IMG/VR virus record: IMGVR_UViG_3300032053_000004 | Span: 124,001-188,000 of that record | Length of the DNA: 64,000 nucleotides | Source of the DNA: a virus | Direction: 5' to 3' (one strand) | Shown: positions 19,701-26,799 of the stretch, in pieces | Layout: every line of letters begins with the position of its first letter | How positions within the stretch are numbered: the stretch's first letter is position 1 | The notes under the pieces: model-generated | Told to the model about the DNA's origin: nothing | Seen by the model: only the letters and a program-made list of their open reading frames with translations | Databases searched by the model: none | Program-made: the position numbers and the translations under genes

Positions 19701-20915
19701 ATGGCGAATGGTCGCCCAAATACAAACAACGTTTTGATTAATGATCTTGATGTAGGTTACGAGAATCAGCTTCGAAAAGTCCATTGCTATGTTCCGGTCG
19801 GTGGGTATATTGATATTCCAGGTTCGAGTCGATCGCTTCTTTCTTTCGATCAAGGAACGATTCGTAAATTTCATGACGCGGGCGTCATTGTCGCTCAAAT
19901 GTTTTTTACTCCAGAGCAATTCACCACTCTGGTTCGACCAAGTGCAGCCCAATATCCGTCTGGAGGCATGATTTGGAACGAAACAGAGCACGCTCCGAAT
20001 TGGGCAGACGGGGTGACCTGGATTTCGTTCGCTTCAGGCGGACCCCCGGCTCCTCATGCTACTTCTCACCAGACAGGCGGAATAGATCCTTTAACTGTTG
20101 TCGGAACAACAGCAACGAACAATTCGGCTACGACCGGGCTTACTGTTAACTTAGGCAATGCCGTTCCCTCAGTCACAGATCCTGGGCACATTCACGCCCT
20201 GACAGATCCGGGACACACCCACACAGCCGTTGCCACGACTGCCACGAATAATGCGCTCACTCTCACTGGGTGGTACTCCCTGAACACCACCGAGGTTGAT
20301 GGCACAAGCCAAGGGACCCTTGCACAGAATGCCGCCTCCGCTGCTCCGACTGCACAACCCGGTGTGCCACGTTGCATGGATGTCTCCTTCCCCGCTGGGT
20401 GGACAGGCGGAACGGTCACGGTTAACGGGACTGGTCGTGGGGGTGCCGTTATTTCAGAGACTTTCACCAAACCCGGTGGCGGGGGTACGGCAGTAGGGGT
20501 TAAGCCATTCTTCTCACTCACCAACTTCGTAAACAGCTTAGTCGTAGGAGCTGGGTTCTCAGCTACAATCGGACTAGGCAATGGTTTTGGTATCCCCGTA
20601 GAGGGTGTTACAGCGTTCCTCAAGGTCAGCGTAGATGGGGTCAACGATAGTTTTGCTCTTGCGGACACCGTGAATGGGACTTTTGATGCCGTTAGTCCTC
20701 ATCATGGTAACCATGGAGTAGATGTCTGGTACACCTACTCCCTGACTGTTGGGCAGGCGTCGCATACCCACACCATCAACTCGGCCACGACCGGAGCTTC
20801 CGCTACAAGTCACACGACTGGTATCAGCGTGTCGGACACAGGGCATACCCATGTGGTCACGGATCCAGCGCATAGTCATAGCCAGAACAACCACGCCCAT
20901 AACTTGAGTGGTTAA
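19701..20915 (+). CDS. Fibre-like protein with HxH metal-binding repeats
   Basis: 404 residues. The N-terminal about 110 residues (MANGRPNTNNVLINDLDVGY, SFDQGTIRKFHDAGVIVAQM) look like a virion-attachment domain. A linker containing HATSHQTGGIDPLTV follows, then repeats such as TDPGHIHALTDPGHTHTAV. The C-terminus repeats the theme (SHTHTINS, DTGHTHVVTDPAHSHSQNNH). In T4-type short and long fibres, HxH pairs from three chains bind iron along the trimer axis, and the same chemistry is likely here. The middle 200 residues resemble a beta-sandwich (VTVNGTGRGGAVISETFTKP). It stands between the ligase and hypothetical virion genes. Fibre function is strongly suggested by composition. Confidence 0.8.
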   Translation: MANGRPNTNNVLINDLDVGYENQLRKVHCYVPVGGYIDIPGSSRSLLSFDQGTIRKFHDAGVIVAQMFFTPEQFTTLVRPSAAQYPSGGMIWNETEHAPNWADGVTWISFASGGPPAPHATSHQTGGIDPLTVVGTTATNNSATTGLTVNLGNAVPSVTDPGHIHALTDPGHTHTAVATTATNNALTLTGWYSLNTTEVDGTSQGTLAQNAASAAPTAQPGVPRCMDVSFPAGWTGGTVTVNGTGRGGAVISETFTKPGGGGTAVGVKPFFSLTNFVNSLVVGAGFSATIGLGNGFGIPVEGVTAFLKVSVDGVNDSFALADTVNGTFDAVSPHHGNHGVDVWYTYSLTVGQASHTHTINSATTGASATSHTTGISVSDTGHTHVVTDPAHSHSQNNHAHNLSG

Positions 20916-20941
20916 TATGTTTTTAATTATTTGAAATAATT

Positions 20942-21796
20942 ATGAATATTTTTTCTTTAGCATCCATAGCCATACGAATTGCCGGTTTTGAACATCAGGC
21001 ATATATAAAGAAAACTCCTGGGAAGGGATATTGTGTTAAATCTCCAAAAAATCCTGATTGGTCAGGAGGATGCTATCCTACTAAAGGTGAAGCTCAAAAA
21101 CGTCTTCAACAAGTTGAAATGTTTAAATCTCTGAAAGGTAAGAAGAAGAAAGCTTCTCAAAATAGAATAATTGAAAAACAACAAAATTTAATTTCTGATT
21201 CAGAAATGAATAATATAAATTCTGATCTTGGGAACGCTAAAAATCCAGGTGACACTTTAAAAATTCTTGATAAACATAATTTAGAAATTTCAAAAACTAG
21301 TATGAAACGTTGGTATAGGCCAAATATTAGTTATCAGTTGAAATATAAAGATATAAAACATCCTATACGAAACGCCGAATTTTATGTGGATTCTTCTGAA
21401 GGAAGTGGAGGAGGAATATTTTCTGAACTTAGAAAAACCAGTGTCATCCGTCCTTTAAAGGCAAACGAAGCTCGCGATTTAGATATACTTTTTCTTTCGT
21501 GGGATTTGATCGTTAAAAATCCAGGGTCTATAATACTTGATGTTTCAGATATTTCTAAAAATCCTGACGTAAGCCCGATTGATTTAGATATGTATCTAAA
21601 AACTAAAAGTAATAAATTCATAGATATCCCTAGTGCCATTTCTTTTATTGTTAACACTGGAAAACCTGGAGATTTAATCCGATTAAATGAAGGAAAACAA
21701 CAAAAGAAATATGATTTTAAATCTTTTCGAAATGAATCAGAAAGTTTAAAGCATGGAGACTGGTTTCCAGATCCACAAGCATCTTTTGAATTTTGA
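20942..21796 (+). CDS. Hypothetical protein with short basic N-terminal module
   Basis: 284 residues, not recognised as a family. It opens with SLASIAIRIAG, a short amphipathic helix similar to the starts of several other proteins here (IAIRVAS at 25538, IAFRIAS at 44068). It continues with a compact Cys/Gly/Trp-rich module (GKGYCVKSPKNPDWSGGCYP, then KGEAQKRLQQVEMFK) and a Lys-rich linker. The remaining 200 residues are mixed alpha/beta, with a C-terminal segment FINTGKPGD-like loop (residues VNTGKPGDLIRLNEGKQQKK). The short module may be a small zinc-free fold or interaction tag. Function unknown. Confidence 0.65.
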   Translation: MNIFSLASIAIRIAGFEHQAYIKKTPGKGYCVKSPKNPDWSGGCYPTKGEAQKRLQQVEMFKSLKGKKKKASQNRIIEKQQNLISDSEMNNINSDLGNAKNPGDTLKILDKHNLEISKTSMKRWYRPNISYQLKYKDIKHPIRNAEFYVDSSEGSGGGIFSELRKTSVIRPLKANEARDLDILFLSWDLIVKNPGSIILDVSDISKNPDVSPIDLDMYLKTKSNKFIDIPSAISFIVNTGKPGDLIRLNEGKQQKKYDFKSFRNESESLKHGDWFPDPQASFEF

Positions 21797-21837
21797 TTAA
21801 CACCATGTGATGCAAGTTTATTAAGTAATATGTTTAA

Positions 21838-22737
21838 ATGGCATCAGTTTTATTTAGAAGATATCAAGAGCTAGGAAGAAATGGTCTTGATTTATTTCTA
21901 AAAACGCGCGATGGTTCGCCTAAGAACGCGGCCGAGATTTCTTATAGTATATATGATTTTACTACTTCAACTGAAGTGCTCCTTCAGCCTGCAAACAGGA
22001 CTCCAATAAATCCTTCGATTGGCGAATACTACGCGAGTTTCATTGTTCCTTCCGATGCTAATTTAGGACGTTATCGTATAAGGTGGTTTTTCCGCGAATT
22101 TATAAATTCTCCTCAAGTTCAAATTGTTCAAGAATTCAATATAGTTGATACTGCCACACAAATGTCAAATTTGCCAAGCGCAACTCCTATAGAAGTAGAT
22201 TTGATCCGTGGGTTAAGAATCATGCTCCGGGACAATAATCCTGGGCGAAATTATCATTTTTCTCCTCCGACTGGAGAAGAAAGCATAAATCAGTTCAATC
22301 GGGTTTTTGGATTTCTTTGGGAAGACGCTGAACTCCTCGAGTTTTTAACTATATCTAATGATTCTGTAAATATGTATCCACCTCAAACATTTTATCAAAC
22401 TCTAGATCAATTGATGACTCAACATCGGAATTGGAGAACGCTTCTTTTAACTGGAGCTATGGTACACGCTATTCAAGCTATTGCCTTAAATTGGGTCGCA
22501 GATGAATTTGATTATTCGATAGGCGGAGTGTCTCTTTCTATTGAAAGATCATCGAAATATCAATCAATGGCTAGTGACGCAAATGAACGATTTAAAGAAT
22601 TCGTCGTAGCCGCGAAAAGTACTGTTTTGATAATGCGTGGGTTAAAACAGTCAAAGTTTGGTATCGGCATACGGAGCAGCTTTGGACCTTCAGTTGGTAG
22701 GGGTGCCCTAACTCCGCGCAGATTTATTGGTTTTTAA
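21838..22737 (+). CDS. Putative virion structural protein (head-tail region)
   Basis: 299 residues. The N-terminal about 100 residues look like an immunoglobulin-like or beta-sandwich domain (AEISYSIYDFTTSTEVLLQP, YYASFIVPSDANLGRYRIRW). The C-terminal part is helical (LIRGLRIMLRDNNPGRNYHF, LLLTGAMVHAIQAIALNWVA, SIERSSKYQSMASDANERFK). The RDNNPGRNYHF and ERSSKYQ blocks fit phage neck or connector-type proteins of large myoviruses, but I cannot name the homologue with certainty. It is followed directly by a strong intrinsic terminator, so it ends a transcription unit. Confidence 0.65.
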   Translation: MASVLFRRYQELGRNGLDLFLKTRDGSPKNAAEISYSIYDFTTSTEVLLQPANRTPINPSIGEYYASFIVPSDANLGRYRIRWFFREFINSPQVQIVQEFNIVDTATQMSNLPSATPIEVDLIRGLRIMLRDNNPGRNYHFSPPTGEESINQFNRVFGFLWEDAELLEFLTISNDSVNMYPPQTFYQTLDQLMTQHRNWRTLLLTGAMVHAIQAIALNWVADEFDYSIGGVSLSIERSSKYQSMASDANERFKEFVVAAKSTVLIMRGLKQSKFGIGIRSSFGPSVGRGALTPRRFIGF

Positions 22738-22785
22738 GCCTCTCGAGGCTTCAAATTAAAACAGTGAAGCCTCGAGAGGCTTTTT
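22738..22785 (+). terminator. Rho-independent terminator
   Basis: A perfect 15-bp inverted repeat (GCCTCTCGAGGCTTC and its complement) with a 13-base loop is followed by five T. It begins right after the stop of the gene ending at 22737 and separates the structural genes from the accessory block. Confidence 0.92.
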
Positions 22786-22873
22786 CGTTGAATTGTTTAG
22801 TTGAATTACTCCTGCTAAAACGAAGTTTGTCTATAAGCTGCGTGATTAAATTTTTTTTTGATTTTAATTTAAT

Positions 22874-23299
22874 ATGAAGCCTTCTCAAGTCGCCATAGCT
22901 CTACGTCGTATCGCTGCCGGAATTCAGGCTTCAAAAAATCCTGACAAGAATCTAGTTGCTCGAGATCTAAAGAAAATTATATCTAAAATAGCAGGCATGA
23001 ATAATATGGATGGGATTAAGTGTTTAAAAGTTAATATTAGAGAACATAAACCGTTAACACGAGACACCCCTTACCCAGTTATCGATGGAGTTTTTCAATT
23101 TAGTACTCCAAACGGGCATATTATAGATTTTGATGGAAGATTTGATCCTAATGACGTTCGATTTGTTCTTCTTAAAGATGGGGAAGATGTTTCAGATCAA
23201 ATTGAGCCAGATGCATATAATATGGGTCCTGTTGATGAAAATTTAGAGGGTTTCGATCTTGAAGAAATTCTTGAGCATTGTATGAATTCTCAAGTTTAG
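22874..23299 (+). CDS. Leader-family protein A (shared N-terminal leader, acidic body)
   Basis: 141 residues. Residues 1-40 are the family leader: MKPSQVAIALRRIA, then an IQASKNPDKNLVARD linker and a second amphipathic helix, LKKIISKIA. Four other proteins in the window start the same way (23339, 25085, 25994, 37765). The body (about 42-141) is acidic and unrelated to the other bodies (DGIKCLKVNI, FDGRFDPNDVRFVLLKDGED). A T-rich tract and the string TTTAATATG precede the start, as in the next copy. The constant positively charged leader with variable cargo suggests a targeting or packaging signal, as known for T4 internal proteins; this is inference. No enzymatic motif is seen. Confidence 0.75.
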   Translation: MKPSQVAIALRRIAAGIQASKNPDKNLVARDLKKIISKIAGMNNMDGIKCLKVNIREHKPLTRDTPYPVIDGVFQFSTPNGHIIDFDGRFDPNDVRFVLLKDGEDVSDQIEPDAYNMGPVDENLEGFDLEEILEHCMNSQV

Positions 23300-23300
23300 A

Positions 23301-23338
23301 TTTTTTTTTTGATTTTTTTTTTTGATTTTTAATTTAAT
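23301..23338 (+). repeat. Tandem T-rich element upstream of leader-family gene B
   Basis: Three GAT-plus-T-run units in a row, then AATTTAATATG. Similar T runs precede the leader-family starts at 22874, 25085 and 25994 and the remnant at 23833. They may be promoters, transcription pause sites or recombination junctions used when the leader was copied. Confidence 0.55.
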
Positions 23339-23803
23339 ATGAAGCCTTCTCAAGTCGCCATAGCTCTACGTCGTATCGCTGTCGGAATTCAGGCTTCAAA
23401 GAAGCCTGACCGAAGGCTTGTAGTTCGAGATCTAAAGAAGATCATAGCTAAAGTGGCTCTTCTTGGCCTTCTCAAACCTTATTTGTTATTTACATCCCAC
23501 GCTGGAAGTGCAATATGGGAAATTTATGGACCAATTAATATCAACGATTTTAAGAACGCTGTGAAAAATTATAATTCAGATGATTCATCTACAGAACGTG
23601 GTTCAGACGGAACAGCATATTTTTTTGAAAATTCTGAGGATTTAATGAATAGATGGTCTGAAACTGGATTTGATTCAGTCGAATCCATTGATGACGCGTT
23701 AAATTCAGTTGAAAATCACGGTGACATGAGTTCTGACGAATCTATGAGAATGTTAACTGGTGAAATTGATGGTCTTACTGGAGTCGATTCTGAAGGCAAC
23801 TAG
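23339..23803 (+). CDS. Leader-family protein B
   Basis: 154 residues. The first 40 match the family leader with small changes (KKPDRRLVVRDLKKIIAKVA). The DNA from the upstream TTTAATATG through the first about 20 codons is nearly identical to gene A, so the 5' module was duplicated recently. The body (about 42-154) is unrelated to A: a short apolar stretch LLGLLKPYLLF, then WEIYGPININDFKNAVKNYN and an acidic C-terminus rich in Asp/Ser. It lies 39 bases after gene A. Function unknown; a delivered or packaged accessory protein is the favoured hypothesis. Confidence 0.73.
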   Translation: MKPSQVAIALRRIAVGIQASKKPDRRLVVRDLKKIIAKVALLGLLKPYLLFTSHAGSAIWEIYGPININDFKNAVKNYNSDDSSTERGSDGTAYFFENSEDLMNRWSETGFDSVESIDDALNSVENHGDMSSDESMRMLTGEIDGLTGVDSEGN

Positions 23804-23832
23804 TATATAGATAAAGTTTTTTTTAAATTGGC

Positions 23833-23952
23833 GTGAAGCCTTCTCAAGTTTCTATGACTTGGGAAGTTAATTGCTCCCCCCGAAGTTTTATGGAGGACCC
23901 CGTAAAGTTACATATGATGAGATTGAAAGAAAGTATAGTCTTTAATGGATAA
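23833..23952 (+). pseudogene. 39-codon ORF with a leader remnant
   Basis: A GTG start gives MKPSQVSMTWEVNCS and stops after 39 codons. The first six codons (MKPSQV) and the preceding T-rich DNA copy the leader-family start; the rest does not continue the leader. It overlaps the start of the phosphatase gene by eight bases. This looks like a decayed or freshly recombined copy of the leader module whose body was lost or replaced. A functional micro-protein cannot be excluded. Confidence 0.45.
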
Positions 23953-24454
23953 TCTAGATTCTGAAGCTTTAGCTGAACGTTATATAAATAGAATGTATAT
24001 AGACCACCCGGCTGTTCGCTGGTGGGCACATCCTCGAATTTTAGTTGGTGGATCGATTAACAATTCTGATGATTTTGAAAATATGCAAAATAAATTCGGG
24101 GTTACATCAGTAATCTCCGTAGAATCCGAGCATTCGGATTCAGGCAAAGTTCCTGAAGCAATTTTATGTCATCTTCCAACACCAGATGATGGATCCGCAC
24201 CGTCTGTCCAGCATTGGAAGACACTGATAGATTTCGCCCAAGTCGCACTGAAAGACCCTTCTTCTAAGGTCTATGTCCATTGCCAGATGGGCGGTAGCCG
24301 TTCTCCGGCTGCAGCTTATGCTATCTTGCGGACTGTATTTAATTTCAGCCCGGAAGATGCCCTATCCAGTATCCAGCGTTTTAAAACTGAATATGGTGGG
24401 CATTGGTACCACCAAAATTATATTGGATCTGTTGAGACAGCTCTCACTTCTTGA
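23945..24454 (+). CDS. Dual-specificity/tyrosine phosphatase-like protein
   Basis: 169 residues. The cysteine-phosphatase P-loop HCxxGxSRS is present as VHCQMGGSRSP, with nucleophile Cys113 and phosphate-binding Arg119. An upstream general-acid candidate lies in LPTPDDGSAP. The opening part (HPRILVGGSINNSDDFENMQ, VTSVISVESEH) matches the start of the DSP fold, and length is normal for a single domain. Known members remove phosphate from Ser/Thr/Tyr or from nucleic acid and carbohydrate phosphates. In a phage accessory block it could modify host signalling or reverse a phosphorylation-based defence; this is inference. It is convergent with the - strand gene that follows (overlap 11 bases). Confidence 0.82.
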   Translation: MDNLDSEALAERYINRMYIDHPAVRWWAHPRILVGGSINNSDDFENMQNKFGVTSVISVESEHSDSGKVPEAILCHLPTPDDGSAPSVQHWKTLIDFAQVALKDPSSKVYVHCQMGGSRSPAAAYAILRTVFNFSPEDALSSIQRFKTEYGGHWYHQNYIGSVETALTS

Positions 24455-25040
24455 TAGTATATAACCCCTTTTTCGGACTACTGAACAATCTCTTATGATT
24501 GTAGAAAGCAGAAGAAAGCATCTTCTTCCAGTCCTTAGCGGAAGATTTAAACCCTGAAGCTTTAAGCTCCTTTATAATTTCTTCTGCATTCATAGGATTT
24601 ACAGATTTGCTTAAAATCTTATGGATAAGGGTTTGAATCGGGGTTGAATTGATAATTCGACCGTTCGATAATTTTTTAAATGAATGCGCCGCGGCCCATG
24701 CCTGCTCGTAGATGGGGTTATCTGAAGATTTCTCTTCTTGCGGCGCAGTTTTCTTAGCAATTTTCTTAGTAATTTTCTTAGTAATTTTCTTAGCAGTTTT
24801 CTTAGCAGTTTTCGGTTTTTTCGATTCTTCTTGCTTTGTTCCGGACAAAGCAAGAATTTCTTCGGTTATTTTATTGAGTTCGGACTCCATAGACTGTCGC
24901 TTGGAAGATAGACTATGGAGTTTTAAATGTTTAGAATTTATTATCTCCTGGAGTTGTTGGATTGACATACTATCGATCTTGGATTTCTTCATTTCGAGTT
25001 TCTCCTGTTTGGGTTTCTCTGCTTTTGGCAGATTTACCAT
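24444..25040 (-). CDS. Lys-rich protein with C-terminal HARE-HTH-like domain
   Basis: 198 residues on the - strand. The N-terminal about 70 are a predicted coiled coil (SIQQLQEIINSKHLKLHSL, RQSMESELNKITEEI). A histone-H1-like basic tract follows (KTAKKTAKKITKKITKK). The last about 70 residues (TPIQTLIHKILSKS, MNAEEIIKELKASGFKSS, SAFYNHKRLFSSPKKGLYTI) resemble the winged-helix HARE-HTH domain (HB1, ASXL, restriction endonuclease HTH), a DNA-binding module. Such a layout suggests a DNA-binding regulator or nucleoid-type protein. It is transcribed against the late genes, so it may belong to another temporal class. The HTH match is by eye. Confidence 0.68.
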   Translation of the reverse strand: MVNLPKAEKPKQEKLEMKKSKIDSMSIQQLQEIINSKHLKLHSLSSKRQSMESELNKITEEILALSGTKQEESKKPKTAKKTAKKITKKITKKIAKKTAPQEEKSSDNPIYEQAWAAAHSFKKLSNGRIINSTPIQTLIHKILSKSVNPMNAEEIIKELKASGFKSSAKDWKKMLSSAFYNHKRLFSSPKKGLYTIKK

Positions 25041-25084
25041 TTTACAATTGAAATAATAGGATTTTTTTTTTCTTTTAAGTTAAT

Positions 25085-25486
25085 ATGAAGCCTTCACAAG
25101 TTGCCATAGCCCTTCGTCGTATTGCTTCCGGAATTCAGGCTTCAAAGAATCCTGATAAGAGGCTCGTCGCGAGGGATTTAAAGAAAATTATTGCTGAAAT
25201 AGCAGGAATGGATATGGATGAACTTCCATTCAAAGGTGACTCGGAATTTGAAGAAGTGATGATTGGAATCATGTTTGATCAAGAAATTGGACTTGATAAC
25301 GCTATTAATAAAGCAAAAGAACTAATTGAAAGAGATGGGTTTAAAACTGGGAAATTTATGATCGACCATCATCGCCCTGGGACAATTGTTGGAAATATGG
25401 AAATTTCTCCCGGGTTTTATGATAAATTCTCTGATGGTTGGGAGTCAGAGGATGAAGGTGTAATTGTTACCCTGGAAGCTCCTTGA
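25085..25486 (+). CDS. Leader-family protein C
   Basis: 133 residues beginning with the family leader (MKPSQVAIALRRIASGIQ, then RDLKKIIAEIAG). The body from about residue 42 is acidic and distinct (MDELPFKGDSEFEEVMIGI, NAINKAKELIERDGFKTGKF, ENSPGFYDKF-like end with DGWESEDEG). A T run and AGTTAATATG precede the start. The gene is isolated between the - strand HARE-HTH gene and gene 25538. The helix-rich body has no catalytic signature. Placement of the same leader before another unrelated body strengthens the idea of a portable signal. Confidence 0.74.
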   Translation: MKPSQVAIALRRIASGIQASKNPDKRLVARDLKKIIAEIAGMDMDELPFKGDSEFEEVMIGIMFDQEIGLDNAINKAKELIERDGFKTGKFMIDHHRPGTIVGNMEISPGFYDKFSDGWESEDEGVIVTLEAP

Positions 25487-25537
25487 TCATAATATTGTGT
25501 TTGGTTAAATCGTTCATTAAAAATAAACATTGAACCT

Positions 25538-25969
25538 ATGGATATGAATAATATTGCCATTCGGGTAGCTTCCATGAATCTGGAAGCGGCGAAGAAGAAA
25601 AAGAAAAAACCGAAGAAGACCGGTTTAAAATCTAAAAAACCAGCTCGGGTCTCCCAACCTAGAATTTTGGAGTCTATTACGGCTCCTGAGACTGAATATT
25701 CGTGCCGGGCTGAAATATCTTTCAGTGTTGATTTTGAAGGAAATGTATCTAAAGACAAACTTACTCGGGCGCTTAAACGGGAAATAATGGCGTCCCTCGG
25801 TTCAGCCGTAACTTCCGTCTCAAGAAGTTTTCAGATTTCAGCTTCAAATGTTCTAGTGAAGCCGATTGCTTTTGAAATTGCTACTAGTGACCAATTCATG
25901 GTCGAAGATATGGACGAGCTTGGTGAAGCCGGGTCAGAAATTGATGACCCTAATTACGAAGATACATAA
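25538..25969 (+). CDS. Hypothetical basic-start protein with IAxRxAS motif
   Basis: 143 residues, family not recognised. It starts MDMNNIAIRVASMN, a shorter version of the helix seen in the leader family, then a strongly basic stretch (AAKKKKKKPKKTGLKSKKP). The body from about residue 50 looks like a compact alpha/beta domain (SCRAEISFSVDFEGNVSKDK, LKREIMASLGSAVTSVSRSF), ending in an acidic tail (EIDDPNYEDT). The charge layout (basic head, acidic tail) fits an internal virion or nucleic-acid-associated protein. Function unknown. Confidence 0.62.
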   Translation: MDMNNIAIRVASMNLEAAKKKKKKPKKTGLKSKKPARVSQPRILESITAPETEYSCRAEISFSVDFEGNVSKDKLTRALKREIMASLGSAVTSVSRSFQISASNVLVKPIAFEIATSDQFMVEDMDELGEAGSEIDDPNYEDT

Positions 25970-25993
25970 ATTTTTTTTTAGATCATAACTAAT

Positions 25994-26431
25994 ATGAAGC
26001 CTTCACAAGTTGCTATAGCTCTTCGTCGTATTGCATCAGCTATTCAGGCTTCAAAAAATCCTGATAAGAATCTAGTTGCGAGGGATTTAAAGAAAATTAT
26101 ATCTAAAATAGCAGAAGGGCCTATTGATTGGGCTGACATCGAAAATACACTATTTAACGCTCTTAATAATTCAGATTCCGTTGAATCTGAAGTCTTTGAT
26201 GAAATAAGTGGATTAGATAATCTTAATCAACAGTATGGTCTTGTATTTTCACAAGTAATAGATCTTGATCAAAATATTGGTATTCAGGTTTCTTACGAAG
26301 GAGATTTTGATTTGGTTTGGTTCGGACCGATTTCTTCTTTTGATAAAACGGCAAAAGCAAAAGCAGCATCAGACGCTATTTTATCTGCTCAGAATTTCAG
26401 CTCGTTCCTCGAAGAAGATTTACTTCAATAA
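25994..26431 (+). CDS. Leader-family protein D
   Basis: 145 residues with the standard leader (MKPSQVAIALRRIASAIQ, RDLKKIISKIAEG). The body (about 41-145) is acidic and different from A, B, C and E: DWADIENTLFNALNNSD, VFSQVIDLDQNIGIQVSYEG, DLVWFGPISSFDKTAKAKAA. The IQVSYEG to VWFGPI stretch suggests a small beta-sheet. A T run lies about 20 bases upstream. It ends just before the head/neck-like gene run. Cargo or internal-protein role is inferred only from the shared leader. Confidence 0.74.
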   Translation: MKPSQVAIALRRIASAIQASKNPDKNLVARDLKKIISKIAEGPIDWADIENTLFNALNNSDSVESEVFDEISGLDNLNQQYGLVFSQVIDLDQNIGIQVSYEGDFDLVWFGPISSFDKTAKAKAASDAILSAQNFSSFLEEDLLQ

Positions 26432-26443
26432 ATTCGCTTGGTA

Positions 26444-26773
26444 ATGTTTGGGATGGACCAAGCTCCCAACGTTGTCAAAATTCAGCTCAAGCCTGAGACT
26501 CTAGACCAAATCGCCCGTTTGGATAGCGCAATTGCGCAACATTCGGTTGAACACAGCCAGATAGTTCTTCGAGCCCAGACACTGCTCATGGAGCTCGATG
26601 GTTTTTATGAGGCTAAAAAATCTACGGTTTTAGCGGCAACCAAAGAATCTGGACTCAATCCAGACATGGTTGTCCAAATGAAAATAAATCAGGATGGGTC
26701 AGCCCTTGTTCAGGTAAAGGCTCCTCAACATTCGGTTGAAGAACCGACTCCTCCGGCCCCAACCATACAATAA
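26444..26773 (+). CDS. Small helical hypothetical protein
   Basis: About 109 residues from the ATG at 26444; an ATG at 26453 is almost as likely, and a TTG at 26438 less so. Residues 15-75 form long helices likely to coil (LKPETLDQIARLDSAIAQHS, HSQIVLRAQTLLMELDGFYE). The C-terminus is Pro-rich (EEPTPPAPTIQ). Its position just before a run of virion proteins suggests a scaffold, chaperone or neck component. No family recognised. Confidence 0.6.
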   Translation: MFGMDQAPNVVKIQLKPETLDQIARLDSAIAQHSVEHSQIVLRAQTLLMELDGFYEAKKSTVLAATKESGLNPDMVVQMKINQDGSALVQVKAPQHSVEEPTPPAPTIQ

Positions 26774-26799
26774 GTTGTTGATTCCCATCCTGTTATAGG

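Noticed and set aside
19572-19725. Longer N-terminus for the ligase-like protein
   Set aside because: The extension overlaps the start of the divergent fibre gene and has no ligase-like features; ATG at 19572 gives a normal distance to motif I.
22786-22873. tRNA or small RNA gene after the terminator
   Set aside because: No cloverleaf or stable fold was found by eye; only AT-rich sequence leading to the T run.
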